Shown here piece after piece: positions 41,949-51,982 of a stretch of DNA of 56,134 nucleotides; positions within the stretch are counted from its first letter, which is position 1; the number at the start of each line of letters is the position of its first letter. Where the stretch lies: assembly GCA_017632695.1 (NCBI GenBank), contig JAGBQS010000051.1, forward strand, positions 1 through 56,134, in the 5' to 3' direction. The translations under genes and the position numbers were made by a program. The DNA is from Bacteroidales bacterium. Lineage in GTDB: Bacteria; Bacteroidota; Bacteroidia; Bacteroidales; UBA3663. The notes beneath the pieces are model-generated. The model worked only from the letters and a program-made list of their open reading frames with translations. It searched no databases and was not told the DNA's origin.

Positions 41949-44036
41949 ATGAAAAGGAATTTCATTAAATATATAATGTGTGCCTCGGTTGCAACTTCGA
42001 TGTTGGGATTCGTTTCATGCGATGACAATATGGAAGGTACCGACTGGGTGGCAAACAGCGCATTGCAGCTCGATGAATATATGGCAGCCAACGACTCGAC
42101 CTTGGGTCTATTCCTGGATATTGTCGATCATGCAGACATGCGTGGTATGGTGCATGCTTACGGACACTATACACTGTTTGTCCCGACAAACGAAGCAGTT
42201 TGCGAGTATTTGGGTGTTTCCGATGCCGTAGCTGCCGAAAATGCTATTCAGCAGCTTTCGTCCGACAGTGCCCGAAACATAGTTTGCTATCACATGTTGG
42301 AGGATACGCTTCATACCACCGATATGATTGATACTCGTCTGACGTATCCGAACATGTCGCAGGATTATCTGACATCTTCCTATGCAACCGGTTCGTATGT
42401 CATCAATCGTAATGCATTGATTACCGCTGGCGATATATCAACCGGTAATGGAGTGCTGCATGTCATTGATCATGTTTTGCACCGTCCGACTTATAGCGTC
42501 AAGGATGTTTTCACAAACATCGGTCTGTATGACTCAGAAGCAAAGGGTTATTCCATCATGACTGAAATCATGAAGGAGATTCTCGATTCTCTGGATCTTA
42601 AGTTGGAGGATATCGTTGGAACCGGGACAAAACTGACCTTCATGGTACAGCCGGATTCGGTGATGCAGGCGGAGAAGTTGACGACTCTTGATTTGGTTAA
42701 GGAACGCTTGGAGTTCTATAACACCAAGAATTACACCACCGAGACTTTGCTGAAGAACTGGATCGGTTATCATTTCATCAATGGCCGCTATTTCAAGGCC
42801 GACCTTACCAAGGGTCAGATGAACACTTTCACTTCGTTCCCTAAGACCGACAAAACCACTTCCGGTCAGGATACCATCATCAATGTGTCGAAGGTGATTA
42901 CTATTTCCTCCATTGGCGAGAAGATTTTCCTGAACCGTTACGAGTCGTTAGGCGAGAACGGTATTGAAGTTTCAACTATCGGTAATATGGTCGATTTCAC
43001 CTGTTCTAATGGTGTGATCCAGTCGTTGAATGGTGAGTTGGAGGTGATTGAACGTGCAGCTACCCGTATCAATTGGGATATGGCGGATCAGCCGGAAATC
43101 CGTTCCAACAAGGGATATCAGAAGGCAGGAACCACGCTCTATTTCTATTCAACCCTTTCGGCCGATGCCTCTTATTCTATTCCTACTGCCAACAGTGCAG
43201 GTTATGTTCCTACCGATCTTTCCATGATGAGCTGGTCGGGAAAGAACACTCCTAATGTGGAGTATAACTGTTCGTTTGTGCCGAAGTTAGGCGACATCAA
43301 CTTTGATGGGCACAATGTCCCAGAGTTTGTATATGGCGATAAACTGAACTTCCGAATGGCAACTCATGTGATGCAGTATCTGGAGATTCAGACTCCAACG
43401 CTGGTTGAGGGTAAGTACAAGGTTTGGCTGCGTTGGCGTCCTACCTACAAGAACTCAACAGGCGAAGGCTCTGTTAAGGTTTCGTTCCTGCAATCCGGTC
43501 AGGAAGATCAGGTGTTCGGAACTGCTGTATTGTCACAGATGGGCGCTGGTTCGTCAAGCCGCAACGACGATGAGCAGCAGTCGGCTAAGGGTTATTATCA
43601 GCCTCAGGCATACTTGCCATCCATGAAGTTTATGAATTGTCTTTTGCTGGCCACCATCGATGTGAAGTCGGAGGGCAGTCATGTACTACGACTGGAGGCA
43701 CTTGACGATAACAATGCCGGCTCCGGTGCTCGTGCCCAGTGGTTCGACATGCTCTACTTTATCCCAGTGGCCGATGATCAGGTGTATCCGCGTGTCATGA
43801 TTGACGGAAACGACGCCCGAATCTATCGCTATGATCGCGACGAGAACGGAGCCCTCAAGAAGGATGAAACCCGATATATTGATATCACCGGTTTTAATGC
43901 GAATTATCGTACCCATATCTTCCCGGGCGGTCAGTGTCCGGTTGTTGCCGGTACAGCCAATCCGGGAGAATGTCCTCAGACTTGGTGCATTAATCATGAT
44001 GATGATAAGTTTGATGCTTCTGGTAATCTAAAATAA
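41949..44036 (+). CDS. FAS1-domain lipoprotein with C-terminal beta domain
   Basis: 695 residues from the ATG at 41949; the frame also has an ATG at 41916, but the later start gives a clean lipoprotein signal with Cys24 (LGFVSC). Two FAS1 modules: YTLFVPTNEAV at about 74 closing with GVLHVIDHVL near 169, and LTFMVQPDSVM near 230 closing with GVIQSLNGELEV near 355. The C-terminal half (about 390-695) has a different, strand-rich domain (KYKVWLRWRPTYKNS, SHVLRLEALDDNN) that may bind carbohydrate. Located directly after a SusD and before another FAS1 protein in the same operon. Confidence 0.85.
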   Translation: MKRNFIKYIMCASVATSMLGFVSCDDNMEGTDWVANSALQLDEYMAANDSTLGLFLDIVDHADMRGMVHAYGHYTLFVPTNEAVCEYLGVSDAVAAENAIQQLSSDSARNIVCYHMLEDTLHTTDMIDTRLTYPNMSQDYLTSSYATGSYVINRNALITAGDISTGNGVLHVIDHVLHRPTYSVKDVFTNIGLYDSEAKGYSIMTEIMKEILDSLDLKLEDIVGTGTKLTFMVQPDSVMQAEKLTTLDLVKERLEFYNTKNYTTETLLKNWIGYHFINGRYFKADLTKGQMNTFTSFPKTDKTTSGQDTIINVSKVITISSIGEKIFLNRYESLGENGIEVSTIGNMVDFTCSNGVIQSLNGELEVIERAATRINWDMADQPEIRSNKGYQKAGTTLYFYSTLSADASYSIPTANSAGYVPTDLSMMSWSGKNTPNVEYNCSFVPKLGDINFDGHNVPEFVYGDKLNFRMATHVMQYLEIQTPTLVEGKYKVWLRWRPTYKNSTGEGSVKVSFLQSGQEDQVFGTAVLSQMGAGSSSRNDDEQQSAKGYYQPQAYLPSMKFMNCLLLATIDVKSEGSHVLRLEALDDNNAGSGARAQWFDMLYFIPVADDQVYPRVMIDGNDARIYRYDRDENGALKKDETRYIDITGFNANYRTHIFPGGQCPVVAGTANPGECPQTWCINHDDDKFDASGNLK

Positions 44037-44049
44037 TTAAATCACGACT

Positions 44050-46071
44050 ATGAATATATTCATGAAACATTTCAAAAGCATCGCTTTGAGCGTAATCGTT
44101 GTTGCGGGCTTCAGCTCGTGCAGCGATACCTGGGAGGCCGATAGCGTTTCAGGAAGCAAGTCGAAGGACTTGTGGACAGTCATATCCCAGCAACCTGAGC
44201 TGAGCGATTTTGCTGCAGTTCTTCAACAGGGAGGCTATGATCAGTTGCTTGAATCGGATGGACTGTTTACGGTTCTGGCTCCGACCAATTCTGCCATGAG
44301 TGCGGTTCCAGATGCTGACAAAGCGTCTGTCCCAGCTGCTCACATCATCTTATTGGAGTTTAACAAGAGTCGGCTTGATACGATGACAACGGTTGTTGCC
44401 TATAATGGAAAGCAGACTCCTATTGCCGATATTCAACTGCAAACTACCGAGATTATCTGCCGTAATGGTATTCTGCGCTTTGCCGATGCAGCCATCGGAC
44501 ACCGTCTGAACATCTTCGAGCAGTTGTGCCAGCTCAAAGATCAGTATGAGATGGCAAAATTCATTGTTGAGCAGGGTGATTCCATAATGGACATGACTCA
44601 AAGTGTTCAGATTGCCATCGATCCGGACAACAATCCGATTTACGATACGGTTATGATTTATGCAAATCCGATTCTGGATGCCGTTCCTATCAATGACAAC
44701 GAGTCAACGGTAAATCTCGTATTGTTGGCCGATTCCACTTTTGAACGCCTTTCGGCACTCTACTGGAATTACTTCAAACAGAACAACGGGTTACACCCGG
44801 AGCCTGATTATGTAGGTTATAAGATTGATACCGCAGCTACAACTATAGCAGCCCGGACGGCTTTGGTAACCGATTTGGTTTTCAATGCCGAAAATTCAAA
44901 GCCGGGCGAGACCTATTTTACGTCTACTTCGGATGTCCGGGTTAAGATGAAAAGCGGTATTGCCGAGACAATTGATCTTTGCAATGGTAAGGTCTATGTT
45001 GCTGGCGACGTTCATATTCATATGGCAGGCAATAAGATCAAGTCTGTTTATGTGGAAGGCGAAGACTATCAGAGTCATTCCAGTGAATATATCTTTACCC
45101 GAGTGAATATCAATGCCCGCGGTCAGCGTGACGTTGTACTGTGCGGTACCGATACTTTGAGACCCTATTGGCGCTATGTTCTTGATGGCGAGGGCAACAT
45201 TACTTCCGATACCGAACAGGTGTTTAAGCGGACAACCCGTTACGGCTATTATGGAACCTCGTTTGGCAGCAATACCTATCCTCAGGTGAACAATACCCGA
45301 GGCGGTTCATATCTTGGCTATACGGCTCCGCTGTATTCGTGTGATTATAAGATTTATATGCGATCGGTTGATGATCGTCCGACGCATGTGAACCCGGATA
45401 CGCTCAGTGTTGAATATGATAAGTATCTGGCAGATGCCAACTGGCCGTGCGGAGGAGTGATCCGAAACTATCAGAAGTTGTATCTGTCGCAGCCTGGTGA
45501 TAATCAGATTTCGTATGTTGATGATTATGCCAATAGTGACTTCCTCATCAATTACAGTTACAGTAATTATTTCCAGCCGCTACAGCGTCAGTATGCCTGC
45601 ATGGTACCGTTTGATCCTACCGTTTTTGAAGAAGGTGAATTTGAAACGGCTTCAGCCTCCCGTTTGGAGGAACTGTTGGGCGCAACCAACAACTTCAAGC
45701 ATTTGGGCATCAATGCCGGTTATGGGGTTGATGATCCGAATTGTGAATTCCCGCTTATCTGGTGCCAGACTCCTAATCAGGCTGTTATGACACCTGAAGC
45801 CAGAACAGAAGGCAAACTGTACTATAGCGGCGTGACCGGAATCTGTCCGAATAACGAGAATACCTATCTGGCCAATGGCCGTCCGAACCGCATCCGCAAG
45901 GATGTCTTCCGCTGTTTCTATCAGGGTGATGCCTGCTTATTTGTTACGAGTGGCGTTTTCAATATTTCGAATACGGCCAATCCGAGTGTCGGTTCTATCC
46001 AGCCACATGGTTCCATTTATTTGGATTATATCCATGTCGAACCGGTAATTGAAGAAGATGATGAAGAATAA
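44050..46071 (+). CDS. FAS1-like lipoprotein with C-terminal beta domain
   Basis: 673 residues; Met5 at 44062 is an alternative start. Lipobox with Cys24 (GFSSC). A short FAS1 module with FTVLAPTNSAM at about 73 and GILRFADAAIG near 140, then a second diverged one (VNLVLLADSTFERL near 222, CNGKVYVAGDV near 310). The rest (about 350-665) is strand-rich and parallels the C-terminal half of the product at 41949, ending in a very acidic tail (EEDDEE). The two proteins look like distant paralogues. It lies 13 nt after that gene and 19 nt before a SusC gene. Confidence 0.82.
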   Translation: MNIFMKHFKSIALSVIVVAGFSSCSDTWEADSVSGSKSKDLWTVISQQPELSDFAAVLQQGGYDQLLESDGLFTVLAPTNSAMSAVPDADKASVPAAHIILLEFNKSRLDTMTTVVAYNGKQTPIADIQLQTTEIICRNGILRFADAAIGHRLNIFEQLCQLKDQYEMAKFIVEQGDSIMDMTQSVQIAIDPDNNPIYDTVMIYANPILDAVPINDNESTVNLVLLADSTFERLSALYWNYFKQNNGLHPEPDYVGYKIDTAATTIAARTALVTDLVFNAENSKPGETYFTSTSDVRVKMKSGIAETIDLCNGKVYVAGDVHIHMAGNKIKSVYVEGEDYQSHSSEYIFTRVNINARGQRDVVLCGTDTLRPYWRYVLDGEGNITSDTEQVFKRTTRYGYYGTSFGSNTYPQVNNTRGGSYLGYTAPLYSCDYKIYMRSVDDRPTHVNPDTLSVEYDKYLADANWPCGGVIRNYQKLYLSQPGDNQISYVDDYANSDFLINYSYSNYFQPLQRQYACMVPFDPTVFEEGEFETASASRLEELLGATNNFKHLGINAGYGVDDPNCEFPLIWCQTPNQAVMTPEARTEGKLYYSGVTGICPNNENTYLANGRPNRIRKDVFRCFYQGDACLFVTSGVFNISNTANPSVGSIQPHGSIYLDYIHVEPVIEEDDEE

Positions 46072-46090
46072 GTTAATGACAGTCCTGATT

Positions 46091-49000
46091 ATGAAGAAAG
46101 CATATATTTTGTTTCTGTTAGCAGGTCTGACCTGTTCTTCGGTATCTTTGGCGCAGACAGAGCAGAGACCCGTCTCTGCTGCCAAGGCTGCAGAAATTCC
46201 TTCTAAGACGGTAACGGGTAAAGTGGTGCTCGATGCTACCGGCGAACCTCTGGCAGGTATTTCCCTGCAGGTAGTAGGCGCCCGATTCTCGGCTATGACC
46301 GGTGAGGACGGAACCTTTTCTATCAAGGTGCCCGTTGATGCCAACGGCAAGGCGCTTTCTATGATAGCCGTTAGCGGTCCTACAACAGAGGACATCATGA
46401 TTCCAGTGCGCGATTTGGAGGAACTGAATGTCCGACTGATGTACAAGGGCTATAATTCCGTTACAAACAAGAAGATTGCCTCGCCGTTGGGTCAGAAAGA
46501 GATTACTACCTCTTCGTCGGCCATCTCTGTTATCGATGTCGATAACTCGCTTTCCGTGAAAGGTGCTCCCGAGGCTCTTTTGCAAGGACAGTCAGCTGGT
46601 ATGAACGTTCTGTTCCGTTCCGGCACCGATTGGAGCGGAGCCAACCTTTTGCTTCGTGGTTTCAACTCTCTTTATGCTAATAATAGTCCGCTGTTGGTCA
46701 TCGATGGCCTGATTGTCGAGAATCAGGAGTTCGGTGTATCTCTCATCGAAGGTCAGATATCTACACCGCTGGGTTGTATCGATGTCAAGGATATCGATCA
46801 GATTGTGGTTCTGAAGGATGCTTCGAGCATTTACGGCGTAAAGGGTGCCAACGGTGCCATTCTGATCCAGACCAAGCGTACAGAAGATATTTCTACACAC
46901 GTCGATGTGTCGGCCTTCTGGGGCCTGAATATGCAGCCAAAGAAGTATCCGATGCTTGGTGCTGCTGATGCTAAGCGTTATCTGACAGAGTTGGCACAGA
47001 CTTCCGGTCTGACAGCTAATCAGGTAAATACTCTTTCCTGGGTCAATGCAGCAAAGCCTCAGCAGAACCCGGATGGCAGTTGGAAGTATGGTGATTATTA
47101 CAAGTACAACCAGAATACCGATTGGCAGGATGAAATTTTCCAGACAGGTTTCAAACAGCAGTATTCCCTGAGTGTCAGCGGTGGCGATGAGACAGCTGTC
47201 TATGGTGTTTCGTTAGGCTTTCAGAACAAGGACGGACTCATCAAGGGTACTGACTTCCAGCGTTTCAATGCGCGTCTGAACGCTGCCATCAACTTTACGA
47301 ACAGCATTCGCTTCAATACCAGCATGAGCTTTATTTATGGTTCTAAGAACTTGTCGAACGAAGGCTCTGCCAGCAACGTCAATCCGATTTATACCGCTTT
47401 GGTGAAGGCTCCTTTCACGGCAATTCATAGCGTGGACGAGTATAACATGTTCTCTCCGTCTTACGAGGATGTGGATGCTTTGGGAGCCGCCAATCCAGCT
47501 GTAGTTACCAACGATGTGGTCAGCGAGAATTCATTCTACCGCTTCATGGGTAGTTACACCTTGGAGGCCGACCTTTGGAAAGGGTGGAAGATTGCTACCA
47601 TCTTCGGTTTGGATTATAATAAGGAACGAGAGGTGGTTTTCTATCCGACCAGCGGAATTCCTTATCCCAATCTGCCGAATGCTGAGGTAACCAACCAGCA
47701 GATGCATCGCGTGGAACGACTCTATTCAATCAGCGACGAAACACGTCTTACCTATAGCAACTCGTGGGGCGATCATAAATTCGATGGTGCATTAGGCTTC
47801 CGTTACTATAACAATAGGGCCGAAGACGATTTCGGACATGGTTACAACTCGGCAAGCAATTATTATCAGACCATCGGTAACGGCGATAGCGAGCTTTATC
47901 AGAACGGTGGTGCCTTGGGTAATTGGAATTGGCTTTCGTTTTACTTAAATGCCGATTACGCTTTCAAGAACCGCTATTTTGTCGATGTGACGGTTTCGTC
48001 CGACGCATCAAGCCGATATGGCGAAGATGTTTCAGCTTTGCAGGTATATCCCGGCATCAATGCAGCCTGGCTGATTTCGAACGAAGCCTGGATGAAGGGT
48101 GCAGATTGGAACTCATACCTGAAGTTGCGTGCAGGCTTCAATATGTCTGGCAATGACGATATCGGTAACTATGTATCCCGTCGCTACTACATTACCCAGT
48201 CGTTCCTGAACAACAACGGTCTGGTTCGTGGCGGCATAATGAATCAGGACATCAAGCCGGAACGGGTACAGAAGGTAAATGTCGGCATCGATGCCGCTTT
48301 CCTGAACGAACGTCTTACGGTTTCTGTTGATGCATACCACAGCCGGACTACCGATCTGTTGCTTTACAGCAATGCTTATTCGCTTAGCGGACACAAGTCG
48401 TATGTCAGCAATGGAGGCGAACTGACCAATACAGGCGTTGAACTGGCACTGGGCGGACGGGTTATGAACAAGAAAGCCTTCTCCTGGGATCTGAATCTCA
48501 CCTTGGCTCATAACAGGAACGAGGTTCAGAAACTGGATTGCGGCAGTATCCGCACCTCAATAGGAGAGGGAACCGTGTTGACTTCTGTCGGTTCCGCTAT
48601 TGGCGTGTTCTATGGTTATCAGACCAGAGGCATTTACAGTACTTCAGCCGAAGCAAATGCTGACGGTTTGGGTACGATGGTGGGTTCCGTCCGCAAGCCA
48701 TTCGAGGCTGGAGATGTCCGTTTCATCGATCAGGATGGAAATAAACTCATCGACGAGATTGATATGGTCAAGATTGGCGATCCGAATCCGGATCTTTTCG
48801 GCGGACTGCTTTCGGTAATGCGTTATCGTCGTTTTACCCTTACGGCTCAGTTCAACTTCTCGTTGGGCAACGATGTCTATAACTACACCCGTTCTCAGCT
48901 CGAGAATATGTCAGCCTATACCAATCAGACCAAGAACGTGCTGAACCGTTGGCGTACTGAGGGAGACAAGGCTTCTATGCCTCGTGCCACCTATGGCGAT

Positions 49001-49282
49001 CCTTTGGGCAACAGCCGTTTCTCTGATCGTTGGATTGAGGATGGTTCATATCTGAAACTCAAGGAACTTTCCTTGTCTTACGACTTCAATATCAAGAGTT
49101 CGTACATTACGGGTCTGACAGTGTTCGGTACGTGCGAGAATCTCTTCACACTTACCAAGTACAATGGTTATGATCCGGAGATAGTCAGCTCTTCGTCTAA
49201 CAATCCGTTGTATCAGGGTGTCGATGCCTTTTCTACACCTACTGCCCGAACCTTCTATATTGGACTTAAACTTGGCTTGTAA
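46091..49282 (+). CDS. SusC-family TonB-dependent receptor (second pair)
   Basis: 1063 residues from the ATG at 46091; the frame extends upstream only through a TTG at 46049 inside the previous gene, and the signal peptide (MKKAYILFLLAGLTCSSVSLA) supports 46091. Carboxypeptidase-like domain at about 35-115 (GKVVLDATGEPLAGISLQVV). The plug is atypical: LQGQSAGMNVLFRSGTDWSG, LLLRGFNSLYANNSPLLVIDG, and IVVLKDASSIYGVKGANG, which lacks the two residues seen between the Ser and Ile in ordinary SusC proteins. A DQDGNKLIDEIDMVKIG loop and the end FYIGLKLGL are present. It pairs with the SusD starting two bases after its stop. Confidence 0.94.
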   Translation: MKKAYILFLLAGLTCSSVSLAQTEQRPVSAAKAAEIPSKTVTGKVVLDATGEPLAGISLQVVGARFSAMTGEDGTFSIKVPVDANGKALSMIAVSGPTTEDIMIPVRDLEELNVRLMYKGYNSVTNKKIASPLGQKEITTSSSAISVIDVDNSLSVKGAPEALLQGQSAGMNVLFRSGTDWSGANLLLRGFNSLYANNSPLLVIDGLIVENQEFGVSLIEGQISTPLGCIDVKDIDQIVVLKDASSIYGVKGANGAILIQTKRTEDISTHVDVSAFWGLNMQPKKYPMLGAADAKRYLTELAQTSGLTANQVNTLSWVNAAKPQQNPDGSWKYGDYYKYNQNTDWQDEIFQTGFKQQYSLSVSGGDETAVYGVSLGFQNKDGLIKGTDFQRFNARLNAAINFTNSIRFNTSMSFIYGSKNLSNEGSASNVNPIYTALVKAPFTAIHSVDEYNMFSPSYEDVDALGAANPAVVTNDVVSENSFYRFMGSYTLEADLWKGWKIATIFGLDYNKEREVVFYPTSGIPYPNLPNAEVTNQQMHRVERLYSISDETRLTYSNSWGDHKFDGALGFRYYNNRAEDDFGHGYNSASNYYQTIGNGDSELYQNGGALGNWNWLSFYLNADYAFKNRYFVDVTVSSDASSRYGEDVSALQVYPGINAAWLISNEAWMKGADWNSYLKLRAGFNMSGNDDIGNYVSRRYYITQSFLNNNGLVRGGIMNQDIKPERVQKVNVGIDAAFLNERLTVSVDAYHSRTTDLLLYSNAYSLSGHKSYVSNGGELTNTGVELALGGRVMNKKAFSWDLNLTLAHNRNEVQKLDCGSIRTSIGEGTVLTSVGSAIGVFYGYQTRGIYSTSAEANADGLGTMVGSVRKPFEAGDVRFIDQDGNKLIDEIDMVKIGDPNPDLFGGLLSVMRYRRFTLTAQFNFSLGNDVYNYTRSQLENMSAYTNQTKNVLNRWRTEGDKASMPRATYGDPLGNSRFSDRWIEDGSYLKLKELSLSYDFNIKSSYITGLTVFGTCENLFTLTKYNGYDPEIVSSSSNNPLYQGVDAFSTPTARTFYIGLKLGL

Positions 49283-49284
49283 TT

Positions 49285-51234
49285 ATGAAAAAGTATAATG
49301 TTTTATTTTTGATTGCTGGTCTGTTTGCGCTGAACAGCTGTGTGGATGCCGACATCGACGATGCTCTCGAGTATGAGGACACCTACACAAATATGGAAGA
49401 TGCAGACAAGCACATTCTGGGTGTTTACAGCAAGTTTATGGAACTGGCTGAACAGATGGTGGTCCTGAACGAGTTGCGTGCCGACCTGATGACTATTACA
49501 GACAATTCCAACACCTATTTGCAGGAAGTGGATGCCAATGTGGACAATGCCGATAATCCCTATCTGCAACCCACTAAGTATTATGCAGTCATAAACGAGT
49601 GCAACGATTGTCTTGATAACTTCGACAAGATGCTGGTACGTCATGACCTGACCGAAGATGAATATGCCGAACGTTATTCTGATATTGCCGCACTGCGTAC
49701 CTATGTGTACCTGCAGGCTGCTGTACAGTTCGGAAAGATTCCATACATCACCAAGCCTATCGTAACTGTTAAGGATATGAACGAGGCCTATGCTTCGGCT
49801 CCACGCTATGGCCTCGATGAGCTGCTTCCCAAGCTGATTGCTACGATGGAATCTCTGCCTTTCATGAATCCGTATGAGGAGTCTCCATTGGTCATCAATA
49901 CGGTTTCCGGTTCGTCATCAAAAACTACCGTCGATGGTCAGCTTCTCTATTTCTATTTCATTCATAAGAAACTGCTGTTAGCCGACCTTTATTTGTGGAA
50001 TAACCAGTATCGAGAAGCAGCCACATTGTATAAAGAGTTCCTTGATCAGGACTCCAAGCTGGCCGAAACCAACAATTATCTCCGTTACAAGTGTACCTCA
50101 TCGGGAACCATTTCAACCGAAGGTGCATACGGCAACTATTATCAGGCTTACTTCTTGCGCTACAACGATGCTAACGTGAATGCCAACTTCACTTCGTGGC
50201 CCAACATGTTCAGCGATCTGATGTCGACCAAGGCGGCCGATGCCGAATGGATCTGGACGATTACTTTCCCGTCGGGCGACGAGCCTGCTTATCCGTTCGT
50301 TGATCTCTTTGCTTCGACTTCCGATGGCGGCAGTTACCAGTTGCGTCCTTCATCTGCCTGCATCTATAACTACAACCGCAGTGATCTGCTTCGTACTAAC
50401 GATGCACCTTATGATCCGCGAGGAGAGGGGGCAACCTTCAACGAGAATAATGCCAACAGTGATACCGTCTGTGCCAAGTATCTCGGTCTGTTCGATCCTT
50501 CCCAGTCCTACGTGCAGGAAGGCCGCTGGTGGCTCTATCGTTCCGCAATGGTTCTGCTCCGTTTTGCAGAATGTATGAACCGTTTGGGCTATCCGGAATT
50601 TGCCTGGAATTTCGTTACCAAAGGCATTGCCGGCACATACGGCACTTCCTATCCTTCGGGCATCACACTGAACGGCAAGACTGACGAGTACGGCGTGCTG
50701 CTGCCTACGTCCAATCCGGCTTACTTCCGCGGCCAGGGACAGATTCTTGATGTGTTATACCCTATTACCATGGGTATTACCGACAACGAGGCCGATTCTG
50801 CCCTCTTGTATTTCGATTCCCGATTCTATTCGTCGGCATCGTCTAATCCGTTCGATGGCTATTCTGTTCGTGGCGGTTGGCGAGAGAACCGCGGTCTGCG
50901 TGTGGGTCGCCAGTGTATGAGTTATTACGATAACCTTGATGCCGACCTTGCGGGCCGCTATGCCGACCTTTCGGATTGCCCGACCAAACAGGATTCTATC
51001 TATCTGGTGGAGAAACTGATTATGGATGAGGCGTCACGCGAACTGGCTCACGAGGGTAACCGCTTCCCGGACTTGATTCGTGCTGCCCGCCGTATGGATG
51101 CCCAGGGTAATGACGGAATGTCTGGCGGAGCTTATCTGCAGGCACTTATTAACCGCAAGAACCAGGGACGAAACAACGTTTTGGGTAATGCAGACTACAC
51201 TTCTTCGGACAACTGGTACCTGAAGTGGCATTAA
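49285..51234 (+). CDS. SusD-family surface lipoprotein (second pair)
   Basis: 649 residues, longer than the usual 500-600. Lipobox with Cys19 (LFALNSC), then VDADIDDALEYED. SusD-type core: NECNDCLDNFDKML, ALRTYVYLQAAVQFGKIPYI, KLLLADLYLWNNQYREAATLY, MVLLRFAECMNRLG, and IMDEASRELAHEGNRFPDLIRAA near the end, closing with SSDNWYLKWH. It completes the second SusCD pair and is the last gene of the operon, before the terminator at 51321. Confidence 0.94.
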   Translation: MKKYNVLFLIAGLFALNSCVDADIDDALEYEDTYTNMEDADKHILGVYSKFMELAEQMVVLNELRADLMTITDNSNTYLQEVDANVDNADNPYLQPTKYYAVINECNDCLDNFDKMLVRHDLTEDEYAERYSDIAALRTYVYLQAAVQFGKIPYITKPIVTVKDMNEAYASAPRYGLDELLPKLIATMESLPFMNPYEESPLVINTVSGSSSKTTVDGQLLYFYFIHKKLLLADLYLWNNQYREAATLYKEFLDQDSKLAETNNYLRYKCTSSGTISTEGAYGNYYQAYFLRYNDANVNANFTSWPNMFSDLMSTKAADAEWIWTITFPSGDEPAYPFVDLFASTSDGGSYQLRPSSACIYNYNRSDLLRTNDAPYDPRGEGATFNENNANSDTVCAKYLGLFDPSQSYVQEGRWWLYRSAMVLLRFAECMNRLGYPEFAWNFVTKGIAGTYGTSYPSGITLNGKTDEYGVLLPTSNPAYFRGQGQILDVLYPITMGITDNEADSALLYFDSRFYSSASSNPFDGYSVRGGWRENRGLRVGRQCMSYYDNLDADLAGRYADLSDCPTKQDSIYLVEKLIMDEASRELAHEGNRFPDLIRAARRMDAQGNDGMSGGAYLQALINRKNQGRNNVLGNADYTSSDNWYLKWH

Positions 51235-51320
51235 TCTGAACGTCTGAAATTATATTTAGGCTGCCTTTTCTAACATTCTTATTTTTTGTGGATTCTCGCC
51301 CGTCATTGGGCATAAATAGA

Positions 51321-51351
51321 AAACCCCAGGGATCAGATCTCTGGGGTTTTT
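51321..51351. terminator. Terminator between convergent operons
   Basis: AAACCCCAG (51321-51329) pairs with CTGGGGTTT (51341-51349) with Ts after it; the flanking A-run means it can act on both strands. The rest of 51235-51368 shows no gene. Confidence 0.85.
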
Positions 51352-51368
51352 GCTGCTGAACGTTAGTC

Positions 51369-51980
51369 TCAGTATTTCAGGCCCTCCACATGAATGGCTT
51401 TGGGACGAGCCGGGCAATAGAATTCGCATGCGCCGCAGCCGATGCACTGTGAGATGCGGATTTTCGGAATCTTATGCCCGTTAAATTCCTGAACGGAAAT
51501 GGCGTGGGTGGGGCAGTGACGGATGCAGGCATTACAGTCAACGTCATCTGTTTGTGTAACGCAGGTCAGACGGTTGAAGGTTGCCCAACCTAAACGGTCG
51601 TCAGCTTTTTCGGCCAGGGAACGGAGGTTGATGGCTCCTGTAGGACAAACTTCGGCGCAGCGGTTACAGTAGCGCAGACACCAGCCGTTCTCGAAACTGA
51701 CAGCAGGAGCGCCCTTTCCGAGTGGTCCTAATTCGTCTTCCTCGGCTGGATGCAGAATGTGCTGCGGACAGACTTCTATGCACTTCCCGCATCGTGTACA
51801 TTTATTTAAGAATGTTTCACGGTCAACGGTACAGGGCGGCATGATGCCGGTATAGCGGGCAGCAGCAGGGCTGCCGTCGGGCATGGTTCTGGAGAACTTC
51901 CTTTCAAGTTCTGTCCCTCCCTGGGTGAGCACCTGCACGGTTCCGTCGGACGAATAAACGGTATCTTTGATTTCTTTCAT
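51369..51980 (-). CDS. NapG/MauM-type polyferredoxin with four [4Fe-4S] sites
   Basis: 203 residues from the ATG at 51980, two nt after the upstream stop; a longer frame from 52013 overlaps that gene and is less likely. Four Cys clusters: CTRCGKCIEVCP, CLRYCNRCAEVCP, the split CVTQTDDVDCNACIRHCP, and CIGCGACEFYCP, the usual pattern of NapG-like electron-transfer proteins. No signal peptide or Tat motif of its own. Translationally coupled to the Tat-type Fe-S protein upstream, so they probably form one electron-transfer unit. The electron donor and acceptor are not encoded in the window. Confidence 0.9.
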   Translation of the reverse strand: MKEIKDTVYSSDGTVQVLTQGGTELERKFSRTMPDGSPAAARYTGIMPPCTVDRETFLNKCTRCGKCIEVCPQHILHPAEEDELGPLGKGAPAVSFENGWCLRYCNRCAEVCPTGAINLRSLAEKADDRLGWATFNRLTCVTQTDDVDCNACIRHCPTHAISVQEFNGHKIPKIRISQCIGCGACEFYCPARPKAIHVEGLKY

Positions 51981-51982
51981 GA

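Noticed and set aside
46049..46090. Upstream TTG start for the second SusC, overlapping the FAS1 gene
   Set aside because: The ATG at 46091 gives a proper signal peptide and a normal gap.
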